Positions 7,364-15,769 are shown, counted from the first letter of the stretch. The stretch is 64,000 nucleotides of DNA from UBA4416 sp964543545 (GCA_964543545.1 CAZIYT010000002.1:744001-808000); one strand, 5' to 3'. Notes: generated from the letters alone by a model not told the origin. Numbers and translations: made by a program.

Positions 7364-9343
7364 TTAATTATCGTAAATATAAGGTATTTCGAAGCTTGTT
7401 CGTACGCCTGTTACCTCATTATTTTCTATGATATTTTTAACGCTTACCACGATCTCTTTCTTCGCCGGGTTATTATTCAGTCGTTCATTGACGATATTCA
7501 GCGACATGGATTTGTGGGCATCGGAAGACTCCTTGGTTTCAATACCGGAGCCATTGTCCCTTACCTCAAAGAAAAGCGCTTCGCCTTCTTTGTAAAAGCG
7601 GATCTGAACGAAGCCACCGTTCTCACGGTGCTTCAGGCCGTGTTTGATGGCATTCTCTATAAAAGGTTGCGTCAGCATCGGCGGCAGCAGAATCAGCTCC
7701 CTGTCAAGCGCTTCATCCACCTCTATCTTGTAGTTGAACTTGTTGTTATATAACAGCTGCTGAATGCCAAGGTAGTTTTCCGTCATCGCCAGCTCTTCGC
7801 CAAGGCTGATGTAGTTCTCATTGGAGTTTTCGAGGATCTGCCGGGTGAGCTTGGAGAATTTGGTGAGGTAGCTGATGGCTTCTTTGTCCTGTTTGTTATG
7901 GATCAGGCTCTGGATATTATCCACCGAGTTGAAAATAAAATGCGGATTCATTTGCGCCCGCAGCAGCTTCTGCTTGAGCTCGTTGTTTTTGCCCGCGTTG
8001 ATGATGTTCTTTTGCTGGAAGAATTTATACAGGTAAAAGAGGCTCACACACAGGATGAGCGCCAGGAAAATAAGGCCATACAGGATCATGTTCTTCCTCG
8101 TATTCTTTTTTGCATTTTCCAGCTTCAGCACCGAAAGCCTTTGCTCCTGCTTCACCCGGCTTCGTAACTCCTTTTTCTCATACTCATACTTAAGCTGCTG
8201 ATGAGCTATCGCATTCCTGGAGGTTTCTATCTTCGTAGAATCCACGGCCTGTTGGTATTTCCCCAGTGCTTCAAATGCTTCCTTAAACTTATGCCTTGCC
8301 TCATAGGTTTTATACAAGCCTTCGTAGGTAGCTACCCTCGCCTTGTAATATTCGCCCGAATGTTCCTGTAAAGATGCCGCCGATTCAAAATAGCGTTCGG
8401 CCAGCTCGTATTTTTGTTGCTGATAATACATCTGCGCCGAGCTTTGCCATAAATGGCTTTTGGCCCTGTCGCTTTCGGCATACTGCATAGCCAGTTTAAA
8501 ATTGGCTTCCGCCTTATCATAATCCTTCTCCTGAGTATAGACACTCCCCAGGAACATATAACAAAAGCTAACGTTATGTAAGATGTTGCTCTCTTTTGAT
8601 AATTCAAGGGCTCTATTAAGGTATTGCCTGGCTTCATCGTATTTACCCAAATGATAATAACACGCACCTATACCGGAATTATCCATGATCATTTGGTCCA
8701 TGTCTATACCATCCGGATTTTTAATGCCTTTCTGATAGGCCAGCTGCTTTTTATAATAATTAATCGCATTGACATAATCGTCCTGATCTTCATAGATGGC
8801 AGTCAGTTGCATATTGACGAGGTAAATACCGTAGTCATTCCTGGTTGATTCATGGTACTTTAATGCAGAATACAGGGAGGAAATGGCCTCTTCATAACGG
8901 CCCATTTCCCTGAGGACTGCCGCCCTGTTGCTGGTAGCACTCCACATCTCGTCTTCTATTTCCAGGTAATCAAAGATGAAGACTGCATGATCACAACAGG
9001 CAAGAACCTCTTCTTTTTTTTCCTGCGCAAAAAGCTCAACAGCCCTGTTGATGTACCAATAGCCCAAAAGCGCCAGCATGTTTTTTTTGGTCCGCAGGTC
9101 TAAATTTTTATACTTTAAGTTATAGGAGATGATCCGTCCCACCCATTTGTTGTAAGCAATATATTCGCGGCTTGTAGGTGAATATTCCAGCATCAGGCTA
9201 TTGATAGCTTCGATTTTTCTTGTATCGTTTTCAGCTATGGCAATAACGTGCTTTAACGAATCTAAACGAGGTGTTTGTGAAATTTGCTTTAATCCCAGTA
9301 TGCTAAAAAGAAAAAGTAATAAAAAAGATTTTCTGGTATTCAT
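7364..9343 (-). CDS. TPR sensor histidine kinase 1 (LytS/His_kinase type)
   Basis: 659 residues. A signal peptide or N-terminal anchor (MNTRKSFLLLFLFSILGL) leads to a periplasmic region with about seven TPR-like repeats (residues 100-370), a coiled coil (385-415), one membrane segment (about 419-441) and a cytoplasmic LytS-type kinase. Phosphoacceptor is H468 in AQMNPHFIFNSVDNIQSL; the ATPase N-box is QPFIENAIKHGL (560-571) and the G-box DNGSGI. The sensor half differs strongly from kinase 2, whereas residues 419-554 are encoded by DNA identical to the other gene. It sits 32 bp after kinase 2 and 11 bp before the LytTR regulator, so the three form one signalling operon. Confidence 0.93.
   Translation of the reverse strand: MNTRKSFLLLFLFSILGLKQISQTPRLDSLKHVIAIAENDTRKIEAINSLMLEYSPTSREYIAYNKWVGRIISYNLKYKNLDLRTKKNMLALLGYWYINRAVELFAQEKKEEVLACCDHAVFIFDYLEIEDEMWSATSNRAAVLREMGRYEEAISSLYSALKYHESTRNDYGIYLVNMQLTAIYEDQDDYVNAINYYKKQLAYQKGIKNPDGIDMDQMIMDNSGIGACYYHLGKYDEARQYLNRALELSKESNILHNVSFCYMFLGSVYTQEKDYDKAEANFKLAMQYAESDRAKSHLWQSSAQMYYQQQKYELAERYFESAASLQEHSGEYYKARVATYEGLYKTYEARHKFKEAFEALGKYQQAVDSTKIETSRNAIAHQQLKYEYEKKELRSRVKQEQRLSVLKLENAKKNTRKNMILYGLIFLALILCVSLFYLYKFFQQKNIINAGKNNELKQKLLRAQMNPHFIFNSVDNIQSLIHNKQDKEAISYLTKFSKLTRQILENSNENYISLGEELAMTENYLGIQQLLYNNKFNYKIEVDEALDRELILLPPMLTQPFIENAIKHGLKHRENGGFVQIRFYKEGEALFFEVRDNGSGIETKESSDAHKSMSLNIVNERLNNNPAKKEIVVSVKNIIENNEVTGVRTSFEIPYIYDN
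7683..8089 (-). repeat. 407-bp tract identical to 9695-10101
   Basis: Base-by-base comparison at a fixed offset of 2012 bp shows no difference, including at silent sites. Scattered differences begin directly outside both ends (for example CATCGGCGGC versus CATAGGTGGC). It encodes residues 419-554 of kinase 1: membrane helix, phosphoacceptor His and the start of the ATPase domain. Confidence 0.9.
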
Positions 9344-9375
9344 ACAGATACAAGGTTAAAAGCCCGGGAAGGCCG

Positions 9376-11352
9376 TTAATTCTCATAAATATAAGGTATT
9401 TCGAAGCTTGTTCGTGCTCCCGTTACCTCATTATTTTCTATGACATTTTTAACGCTTACCACGATCGCTTTTTTTGCCGGGTTTTTGTTCAGCCGTTCAT
9501 TGACGATATTCAGCGACATGGACTTGTGAGCATCGGAAGGTTCTTTGGTTTCTATGCCCGAGCCATTGTCTGTTACTTCAAAAAAAAGGGCTTCACCTTC
9601 TTTGTAAAAGCGGATCTGAACAAAGCCACCGTTCTCACGACGCTTCAGGCCGTGTTTAATGGCATTCTCAATAAAAGGTTGTGTCAGCATAGGTGGCAGC
9701 AGAATCAGCTCCCTGTCAAGCGCTTCATCCACCTCTATCTTGTAGTTGAACTTGTTGTTATATAACAGCTGCTGAATGCCAAGGTAGTTTTCCGTCATCG
9801 CCAGCTCTTCGCCAAGGCTGATGTAGTTCTCATTGGAGTTTTCGAGGATCTGCCGGGTGAGCTTGGAGAATTTGGTGAGGTAGCTGATGGCTTCTTTGTC
9901 CTGTTTGTTATGGATCAGGCTCTGGATATTATCCACCGAGTTGAAAATAAAATGCGGATTCATTTGCGCCCGCAGCAGCTTCTGCTTGAGCTCGTTGTTT
10001 TTGCCCGCGTTGATGATGTTCTTTTGCTGGAAGAATTTATACAGGTAAAAGAGGCTCACACACAGGATGAGCGCCAGGAAAATAAGGCCATACAGGATCA
10101 TATTCTTCCTGGTGTTCTTTTTTGCATTTTCCAGCTTCAGCACCGAAAGCCTTTGCTCCTCCTTCACCCGGTTCTGTAACTCCCTTTTCTCGTAGTCGTA
10201 CTCGAGCTGTTTTTTAATGGACTCTTTTTTAGTGGTTTCATTAATCAGGCTGTCGTTCATCTTCATCTCCAGCTCATACATGGCAAAGGCATCCTTATAA
10301 TTGTTCTGTTGCTTGTAAACTTCTTTCAGCACCTGGGCGATGGTCCTGATTTCTGACGGGACTTTTCTCTTTTGAGCGACATCCAGGCCACGAAGCGCAT
10401 AGGTCCTGGCTTCGCCGGGCTTATTTTTTTGGAGGAAGACACGCGCAATGTTTGTATAAGCACCCGAAACAATATCATTATAACCGTACTTTTCAATCAG
10501 GTCGAGCGCCCGGTAACTATAGGTCAGGGCTGTATCGGTTTGGCCCATCCTTAAGTAGATACTGCCGGTATTCGTCAGGGCATAGGCCACACCGTGTGTA
10601 TCGTGAGCCTCTTCGTAAAGGGCCAGCCCTTTTTTATAATAGCGGAGTGCTTTTTGCGGGTCGTTGAGCTTAAAAAGTAATCCTTTGTTTACAATAGCCA
10701 TGGCCAGACCGCTTTTGTCACCTGTTTTCTCATAGAGCCTGATCGCCTTATCATAATAGTCCTCTGCCTTCACCAGGTCGCCCTGCATATCATACGTGTA
10801 GCCTATATTGGCCAGCGTATAGGACATGCCTTTATCATCCTTTAACTCTTCCTGCACACGGAGGTTTTCAAAATAATAATTAAGCGCCCTGCGCACATCA
10901 CCCTGGTTCTGGTAGATGTAAGCAATGTTATTCAACAGGATCGCCGCTTCTTTTTTACTGTTGATGCTTTCGAGGATGCCCGCCGCCTTTTTATAATAAT
11001 CCAGGGCTTTGGTCACATCGCCGTGCCTGGAATAATAGTACCCCATATTGTTTACCAGGCCGCCATAATACCAGAGGTAAAACCGCGACGGCTCACGCTT
11101 TTCGGCAATCGCCTTTTCGCAAAGCTTCATTCCCGGCACAGCATAGGTAAGGATATCGTCCATTTCGCAGGCATCGGTGAGGTCGGCATAAATCTTTACG
11201 CGTGTGCTGTCGTGCACGGCTGTTTTCAGCGCATTCAGCAAGGAGTCGAACCGGGGCTCTTCTCCTTGGGAAAACAGGGAAAGAGAAACGAAGCAGGCCA
11301 TCGTTACAAGCAGGTAATACCTTGATATAAGAGACAAACGGAACAGCATCAT
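9376..11352 (-). CDS. TPR sensor histidine kinase 2 (LytS/His_kinase type)
   Basis: 658 residues with the same layout as kinase 1: N-terminal hydrophobic segment (LLVTMACFVSLSLFS), eight or so classical TPRs (residues 95-360; repeats such as GDVTKALDYYKKAAGILE), coiled coil, one membrane helix, and the LytS kinase core with H467 in MNPHFIFNS. From the coiled coil onward it is almost the same protein as kinase 1 (HRENGG to RRENGG and a few further changes), while the TPR sensor is unrelated in detail. Tandem duplication followed by gene conversion of the catalytic half explains this. The gene starts 12 bp after the M42 peptidase gene ends. Confidence 0.93.
   Translation of the reverse strand: MMLFRLSLISRYYLLVTMACFVSLSLFSQGEEPRFDSLLNALKTAVHDSTRVKIYADLTDACEMDDILTYAVPGMKLCEKAIAEKREPSRFYLWYYGGLVNNMGYYYSRHGDVTKALDYYKKAAGILESINSKKEAAILLNNIAYIYQNQGDVRRALNYYFENLRVQEELKDDKGMSYTLANIGYTYDMQGDLVKAEDYYDKAIRLYEKTGDKSGLAMAIVNKGLLFKLNDPQKALRYYKKGLALYEEAHDTHGVAYALTNTGSIYLRMGQTDTALTYSYRALDLIEKYGYNDIVSGAYTNIARVFLQKNKPGEARTYALRGLDVAQKRKVPSEIRTIAQVLKEVYKQQNNYKDAFAMYELEMKMNDSLINETTKKESIKKQLEYDYEKRELQNRVKEEQRLSVLKLENAKKNTRKNMILYGLIFLALILCVSLFYLYKFFQQKNIINAGKNNELKQKLLRAQMNPHFIFNSVDNIQSLIHNKQDKEAISYLTKFSKLTRQILENSNENYISLGEELAMTENYLGIQQLLYNNKFNYKIEVDEALDRELILLPPMLTQPFIENAIKHGLKRRENGGFVQIRFYKEGEALFFEVTDNGSGIETKEPSDAHKSMSLNIVNERLNKNPAKKAIVVSVKNVIENNEVTGARTSFEIPYIYEN
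9695..10101 (-). repeat. 407-bp tract identical to 7683-8089
   Basis: Partner copy, inside kinase 2. The zero silent divergence flanked by diverged sequence is the mark of recent gene conversion. Confidence 0.9.
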
Positions 11353-11364
11353 CTTAAAAAATCA

Positions 11365-12282
11365 CTATAAGTCTTTCATCAGCGCTTTATACAGATCGAT
11401 CATCCCTTCGATGTCTTTCTTATGCACCTTTTCATCGGGCGTGTGTACAAATTGTTCGGCAGCGCCTACAAAGCACCAGTCCCAAACGTATTCCGCCATT
11501 TGCAGCTCCTTGGCATCGCTTCCTCCGGCTCCTTCTACTTCGAGCTGGTGCGGCAATTTATGTTTCTGCGCAATGGCAATGATCTTATTAATGTAGCTGC
11601 GACGCGGAATGAGGCTGTCGCGCAGGCTGATGACAGGGCCTTTGGCAGGAAATACCCCGTCGGAGATCCAGGAAATATCGGAAATGAGCGCCTGCGACAC
11701 CTTGTAGTTTTCGGCAATGTACTTTTGCAGGTAGGAGACGCTGCCCCCGCCATGCTCTTCCCAGGTACTGAAGACAATAATACCGTCTTTGAGGGTTTCC
11801 GCAACCTTCAGCGCGTTGAAGCAGCCCAGGCGGTTATCCATATAGCAGCACTGTACAAATTCCTTGTCTTCGCGCCAGTTGGCTTTAAACACAAGCTCGG
11901 TGCCCGTATCGAAGTGGCGTTTGGCTTTGTATTCGAGCGTGTCGTTAACAATGTTGAGCGTAGCTTCGCATTTGCCTTTGCTATCGCTCCCTACCAGCGC
12001 ATAGCCTTTTTCGAGGCGCGGGCCACCGATCTTCACCAGCTGCTTGCCGTAACGCACCGTGAACCCGATGCTATCGGTATGCGCAAAGATTGCAGTGCGC
12101 GGCTTTCCGAACACCAGCATAATATTATCCTGGAAGCCCTTGCCATGAATGACTTTGGGCTTGTGTTTCCAGTGTTTGGATTCGGTTTTAATGTAGTCGA
12201 GCAAAAAATCCTTCATGGCAACTTCGTTCCCGCTCGGAGAATGAATGGCGCACATGGTTTTTAGTAAAGAAAGGTCTTTCAT
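11365..12282 (-). CDS. M42-family aminopeptidase/glutamyl peptidase
   Basis: Zinc-dependent peptidase of 305 residues, no signal peptide, so cytoplasmic. The co-catalytic site is recognisable: H68 and D70 in AHTDSIG, D148 in YMDNRLGC, the catalytic Glu pair E174/E175 in STWEEHGGG, D201 in SDISW and H279 in FVHTPDE. M42 enzymes are usually 330-360 residues and form dodecameric shells; this one is slightly short. It is the first gene of the operon with two TPR kinases and the LytTR regulator, an unusual association that could tie peptide turnover to signalling (inference). The 25-bp conserved element lies 110-134 bp upstream. Confidence 0.9.
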   Translation of the reverse strand: MKDLSLLKTMCAIHSPSGNEVAMKDFLLDYIKTESKHWKHKPKVIHGKGFQDNIMLVFGKPRTAIFAHTDSIGFTVRYGKQLVKIGGPRLEKGYALVGSDSKGKCEATLNIVNDTLEYKAKRHFDTGTELVFKANWREDKEFVQCCYMDNRLGCFNALKVAETLKDGIIVFSTWEEHGGGSVSYLQKYIAENYKVSQALISDISWISDGVFPAKGPVISLRDSLIPRRSYINKIIAIAQKHKLPHQLEVEGAGGSDAKELQMAEYVWDWCFVGAAEQFVHTPDEKVHKKDIEGMIDLYKALMKDL

Positions 12283-12391
12283 TAGAGTTCTGGCGTTTTG
12301 AATCAGAGAGGTGTTGGTATCAATTGAAAATGTTTAGCAAATAACGTAAAAATAGGGGAAATAATGGATGTTTTATGTTTTCTTTAAGCTC

Positions 12392-12416
12392 ACTTTTTTC
12401 CGCGAAAGTCTATCCG
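12392..12416 (-). promoter_or_regulatory. Conserved 25-bp upstream element, copy 3
   Basis: Matches copies 1 and 2 at 20 of 25 positions each. It keeps the GGATAG and GCGGAAAAAAGT halves (minus strand), but the palindrome is degraded. It lies upstream of the peptidase/kinase/regulator operon. Confidence 0.35.
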
Positions 12417-12529
12417 GGTAGGCAATACATCTAAAACAATACCTATGGCCGGCTTCATGAAACACCTTCATTGAACAAGGATTGGGTTAAGACATTCTGA
12501 ATTTGTAAAATTTTTACTTTAATTTTTTT

Positions 12530-12625
12530 GGGCGCCCCCGCGAAAAGCGGGCGGGCTCTTTGCTGCAATCTTTTGCCCCCTGCTGAACGCAGGCAGCAAA
12601 AGGATTTTCGCGCCGATCCCTGGCG
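12530..12625 (+). repeat. GGGCG-type structured intergenic repeat, copy G1
   Basis: In the 512-bp gap between the peptidase and helicase genes. It starts GGGCGCCCCC, continues GCGGGCGGGCTC, carries a hairpin TTTTGC...GCAAAA with an internal CCTGC/GCAGG, and ends GATCCCTGGCG. The framework recurs at 39962 and, inverted, at 52975. The short open frame across it (12455-12658) is not a gene. Such elements are scattered through many Bacteroidota genomes. Confidence 0.7.
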
Positions 12626-12665
12626 AAGGCATTCACCATTCATAGAGCTAAAACTCATAACGATG

Positions 12666-12673
12666 TAAATTTG
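12666..12673 (+). promoter_or_regulatory. Candidate -7 element of the DEAD-box helicase gene
   Basis: TAAATTTG matches TAnnTTTG about 120 bp before the ATG at 12795, which would give a long leader. Cold-inducible helicase genes often have long 5' UTRs, but no structure was identified here. Confidence 0.35.
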
Positions 12674-12794
12674 CCCTTCACTCTGTAGTTTATCCCTTTA
12701 AAAACAGGCCCTACACTATCACATAAAAGCCTATCTTTAGCGTTTCATTCTCTACTCTTTTATCTTATTTTCTTTATCCTAACTCATTAACATT

Positions 12795-13937
12795 ATGCCT
12801 TTCTCAAAACTCGGTTTAAGCGACGCCTTACTAAAAGCACTGGCTGAAAAGAACTATACACAGCCCTACCCTATTCAGCAACAGGCTATTCCTGCTATCC
12901 TGGATGGGAAAGACGTGTTGGGAATTGCGCAAACAGGCTCCGGAAAAACAGCGGGCTTTGCCCTGCCGGTGCTTCAGCAGTTTCAGAACTGGGGATTCGG
13001 AGAGAAACGCCACATTAAATCGCTGGTGCTGGTTCCTACCCGCGAGCTGGCGGTGCAGGTGAGCGAGGTATTCAAAGAACTGGGGGCACACATCCCGGAA
13101 GGCCTGACCACCGTAGCGGTATATGGCGGTGTGGCCATCAACCCGCAGATGATAGAGGTGCATGGCGCCGATATCCTGGTAGCTACCCCGGGCCGCTTGC
13201 TGGAGCTGATCGAGAAAAACGCGCTGTCGCTGTCGGCGGTGAAAGTACTGGTGCTCGATGAAGCCGATAAAATGCTCAACCTCGGATTCCAGGAGGAAAT
13301 GAACCGCATCTTCTCCCTGCTTCCTAAAAAGCGCCAGAACCTTTTGTTTTCGGCTACGCTCAGCGACGATCTCCATACCATCAACAAAAGCCTGCTGAGA
13401 AACCCGGCAGTTGTCAAAGTAGAAGAAGAGCTGGAGAACATCGACCTGATCAAACAGTTTGCCTACAGGATTGCGGAAGAGAAAAAAGGACCGCTGCTCC
13501 GCTATATCATCAAAAAACAAAAGATCAAACAGGTGCTCGTCTTCACTTCCTCCACGCACCGCGCAGATGCTGTGGCCCAGAAGCTCAGCCAGAACGGCAT
13601 CGACGCCTTTGCGATCCATAGTAAAAAAACACAGGGCGCCCGCGAGCAGGCACTCGACTTTTTCAAAACCGGGAAAGTAAAAGTGCTCGTCGCCACCGAC
13701 CTCATGGCGCGCGGCATCGACATCCAGTTCCTGCCTTATGTGATCAATTACGAATTGCCCCGCTCACCGAAAGATTACATCCACCGCATTGGCCGTACAG
13801 GCCGCGCCGAATCATCGGGCGAAGCCATTTCCCTCATCAGCCCCGAAGAAGAGCAGCACTTTAAAGTGATCCAGAAAAAAATGAAAAAGCATGTGACGCT
13901 GGTGGATGGAAATGCGATTGATCTGAAAGGATTTTAA
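12795..13937 (+). CDS. DEAD-box RNA helicase (RhlE-like)
   Basis: ATP-dependent RNA helicase, 380 residues: the two RecA domains with almost no C-terminal tail. Motifs in order: Q motif around residues 21-33 (YTQPYPIQQQ), Walker A AQTGSGKT (45-52), PTREL (81-85), TPGR (131-134), DEAD (155-158), SAT (186-188), ATDLMARGIDI (300-310) and HRIGRTGR (330-337). All catalytic residues are intact. Expected role: unwinding of structured RNA in ribosome assembly or mRNA decay. It stands alone, with intergenic repeats on both sides. Confidence 0.95.
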   Translation: MPFSKLGLSDALLKALAEKNYTQPYPIQQQAIPAILDGKDVLGIAQTGSGKTAGFALPVLQQFQNWGFGEKRHIKSLVLVPTRELAVQVSEVFKELGAHIPEGLTTVAVYGGVAINPQMIEVHGADILVATPGRLLELIEKNALSLSAVKVLVLDEADKMLNLGFQEEMNRIFSLLPKKRQNLLFSATLSDDLHTINKSLLRNPAVVKVEEELENIDLIKQFAYRIAEEKKGPLLRYIIKKQKIKQVLVFTSSTHRADAVAQKLSQNGIDAFAIHSKKTQGAREQALDFFKTGKVKVLVATDLMARGIDIQFLPYVINYELPRSPKDYIHRIGRTGRAESSGEAISLISPEEEQHFKVIQKKMKKHVTLVDGNAIDLKGF

Positions 13938-13960
13938 AGCCGGGTTTCTGTGATGTTGAA

Positions 13961-13997
13961 GCCCTTGTTGGTATTCTCAACGACAAGGGCGAAAAAA
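13961..13997 (+). repeat. CCCYTGTTGGTG inverted-repeat element, copy P1
   Basis: GCCCTTGTTG and CAAC-GACAAGGGC form a near-perfect hairpin directly after the helicase stop codon, followed by GAAAAAAC. It resembles copy P2 at 14117. Confidence 0.55.
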
Positions 13998-14116
13998 CAG
14001 GCTTATGTGAACATGAAACGGATTACCTCTATTCAATCTGCGAGACATTACCAAAACCTCGAACATCCTTATCTCTTTTTAGAACCTTTTGACAGGCGTA
14101 TGTGGTAAACTCCCTT

Positions 14117-14163
14117 CCCCTGTTGGTGATAACACCAACAGGGGCGGAAAATACCAACAGAGG
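14117..14163 (+). repeat. CCCCTGTTGGTG inverted-repeat element, copy P2
   Basis: A perfect 12-bp stem (14117-14128 with 14133-14144) around an ATAA loop, followed by GCGGAAAATACCAACAGAGGC, so the right arm is partly repeated. No T-run, so not a classical terminator. It occupies the otherwise empty 355-bp gap before the SRPBCC-VOC gene. Confidence 0.6.
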
Positions 14164-14203
14164 CGGACCCTGCGTTTCCACTTTCACTTTTTAGTAAAAT
14201 AAA

Positions 14204-14235
14204 TTTGCGCAACCGAAACATTGCATGTATATTTG
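14204..14235 (+). promoter_or_regulatory. Promoter of the SRPBCC-VOC gene
   Basis: TTTG (14204-14207), 20 bp, TATATTTG (14228-14235): a textbook Bacteroidota promoter. It overlaps a possible TTG start at 14221, so the ATG at 14293 must be the real start, with a leader of about 50 nt. Confidence 0.75.
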
Positions 14236-14292
14236 CAACCACTTAGTTTCGTATTTTATAAATTAGTATATAAACGGATAAACCTCAAACAC

Positions 14293-15261
14293 ATGGCACA
14301 GAGCAAGCCCACAGAGATCGTGAAAGACATCACGCAAAAAAAGATCAGCATTACCCGCAGCTTTGATGCGGAGCCCGAATTGGTATGGCAGGCCTGGACA
14401 CAGGCGGAGCTGCTCGACCAATGGTGGGCACCAAAACCCTGGAAAGCCCAAACCAAATCGATGGAGTTTAAGAACGGCGGCCATTGGCTGTATGCGATGA
14501 CAGGGCCCGACGCGACCAAACGCTGGGTAAGAATGGATTTTCAGAACATACAGGCCCCCCGAAGCTATGAGGCCAAGGATGTGTTGTGCGACGAACATGG
14601 AACGCCGGATCCGGAGCCTTTGACCAAGGAATGGAAGAATGTATTTGTGGCTGAGGGACAAGGTACTAAAGTGATCATCGAGCTGAAATTTGCCAACGAA
14701 ACGGATATTCAGAAACTGATGGATATGGGCTTCGAAGGAGGCTTCGCAGATGCCATGGCGAACCTGGAACAGTATCTGAAAGCTCAGTTCAAACTGCGAA
14801 ACGAGCTGAAAACCGGCAGGGGCGCAAGGGTCTGTACTTACCTCAATTTTCCGGGTAAAACGGAAGAGGCTTTCCGCTTTTACAAATCGGTATTTGGTAC
14901 GGAATTCAGCGGAAAAGGCCTTCAACGCTTCGGTGATATTCCGCCGGAATCAGGTCATCCGCCGGTAGCAGACGCGATCAAAAAAATGGTATTGCATGTG
15001 GAGTTGCCCATCCTGGGCGGGCATGTGCTCATGGCCACCGACGCGCCCGAGGAAATGGGCATGACGCTGACACGCGGCAATAACATGCATATTTGCCTGG
15101 AGCCTGAAACCAAAGCAGAAACGAAAAAGCTGTTCGATGCCCTTTCGGAAGGAGGAACCATTAGCATGCCTTTAGCGGACATGTTCTTTGGCGCCTATTT
15201 CGGTGAATTCACCGACCGGTTCGGCATCAACTGGATGTTTAACTGCATCGAAAAGAAGTAA
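14293..15261 (+). CDS. Fusion of SRPBCC (AHSA1) and VOC (PhnB-like) domains
   Basis: 322 residues in two halves. Residues 12-165 are an AHSA1-type SRPBCC domain: ITRSFDAEPELVWQAWT, QWWAPKPW, a typical curved beta sheet and the C-terminal helix MANLEQYLKAQ. Residues 180-320 are a PhnB/DUF1428-like vicinal-oxygen-chelate domain: CTYLNFPGKTEEAFRFYKSV, MVLHVELPILGGHVLMATDA, and FFGAYFGEFTDRFGINWMF. These domains usually occur as separate adjacent genes; here they are joined by a short linker (KTGRGARV). Neither half shows an obvious complete metal site, so ligand binding rather than catalysis is likely. Start ATG 14293 is set by the promoter. Confidence 0.85.
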   Translation: MAQSKPTEIVKDITQKKISITRSFDAEPELVWQAWTQAELLDQWWAPKPWKAQTKSMEFKNGGHWLYAMTGPDATKRWVRMDFQNIQAPRSYEAKDVLCDEHGTPDPEPLTKEWKNVFVAEGQGTKVIIELKFANETDIQKLMDMGFEGGFADAMANLEQYLKAQFKLRNELKTGRGARVCTYLNFPGKTEEAFRFYKSVFGTEFSGKGLQRFGDIPPESGHPPVADAIKKMVLHVELPILGGHVLMATDAPEEMGMTLTRGNNMHICLEPETKAETKKLFDALSEGGTISMPLADMFFGAYFGEFTDRFGINWMFNCIEKK

Positions 15262-15276
15262 TTTTCAACGAACTAT

Positions 15277-15317
15277 AAAAGGCTGAAGAAATAAATTCTT
15301 CAGCCTTTTCTTTTTTT
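15277..15317 (+). terminator. Rho-independent terminator
   Basis: A 14-bp perfect stem (15277-15290 with 15296-15309, AAAAGGCTGAAGAA and complement), 5-nt loop, then CTTTTTTT. Confidence 0.9.
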
Positions 15318-15345
15318 GCAAATATGCAGTAAACGTTTAGCTTTA
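15315..15345 (+). promoter_or_regulatory. Candidate promoter of the small secreted protein gene
   Basis: TTTG (15315-15318), 19 bp, TAGCTTTA (15338-15345; one mismatch to TAnnTTTG), 18 bp before the ATG at 15364. The -33 overlaps the T-run of the preceding terminator. Confidence 0.5.
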
Positions 15346-15363
15346 TAGGAAAGATACCTTATC

Positions 15364-15735
15364 ATGAACAAATTGCTGCTTAGTACCTTTATTCTCATAT
15401 GCCTGCAAGTATGCACATATGCACAAACGTGGCCTGGCAAAATGAAGATCCTGGTAAAAGATAAGCTGACAGGTTTGCCACTGAGTTCTACAAGTTATAC
15501 CGTCACACTTAACGACAGCATCAAATCAGTTCTCATCTCGGATACTCAGGGAAATGCACTCACTGGCGATCTTCGGAAGGGTCCTTACAAAGTGGAGATT
15601 ACATGTAATATGTATTTAAATGCTACGATAAATAACATTATCATCGGTGAAGGGAAAACGGCATACATTTCCATGGAACTTATACCTGCAAGAGCGCTTA
15701 CAAGAAAGGAAAAGAAAAGGCTAGGAATCAGGTAA
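15364..15735 (+). CDS. Small secreted protein, carboxypeptidase-regulatory-like
   Basis: 123 residues. Signal peptide MNKLLLSTFILICLQVCTYA with cleavage near AQT (residue 20). The mature part has the pattern of a small Greek-key domain of the carboxypeptidase-regulatory/CNA-B kind: KMKILVKDKLTGLPLSSTSY, SVLISDTQGN, LRKGPYKVEITCN, KTAYISMEL. It ends in a basic tail RKEKKRLGIR. Probably periplasmic. No enzyme domain is attached, so this would be a stand-alone beta-sandwich; function unknown. Confidence 0.75.
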   Translation: MNKLLLSTFILICLQVCTYAQTWPGKMKILVKDKLTGLPLSSTSYTVTLNDSIKSVLISDTQGNALTGDLRKGPYKVEITCNMYLNATINNIIIGEGKTAYISMELIPARALTRKEKKRLGIR

Positions 15736-15769
15736 TTCTTAAAAGCCAAAATTAACATCAAGCTATCCT

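Noticed and set aside
11422..12264. 280-codon open frame antisense to the M42 peptidase
   Set aside because: The peptidase strand has all catalytic motifs; the antisense product has no domain.
12455..12658. 67-codon minus-strand frame
   Set aside because: It runs through a GC-rich structured repeat and has no coding character.
12831..13619. 262-codon open frame antisense to the DEAD-box helicase
   Set aside because: A shadow of the helicase, whose motifs are complete.
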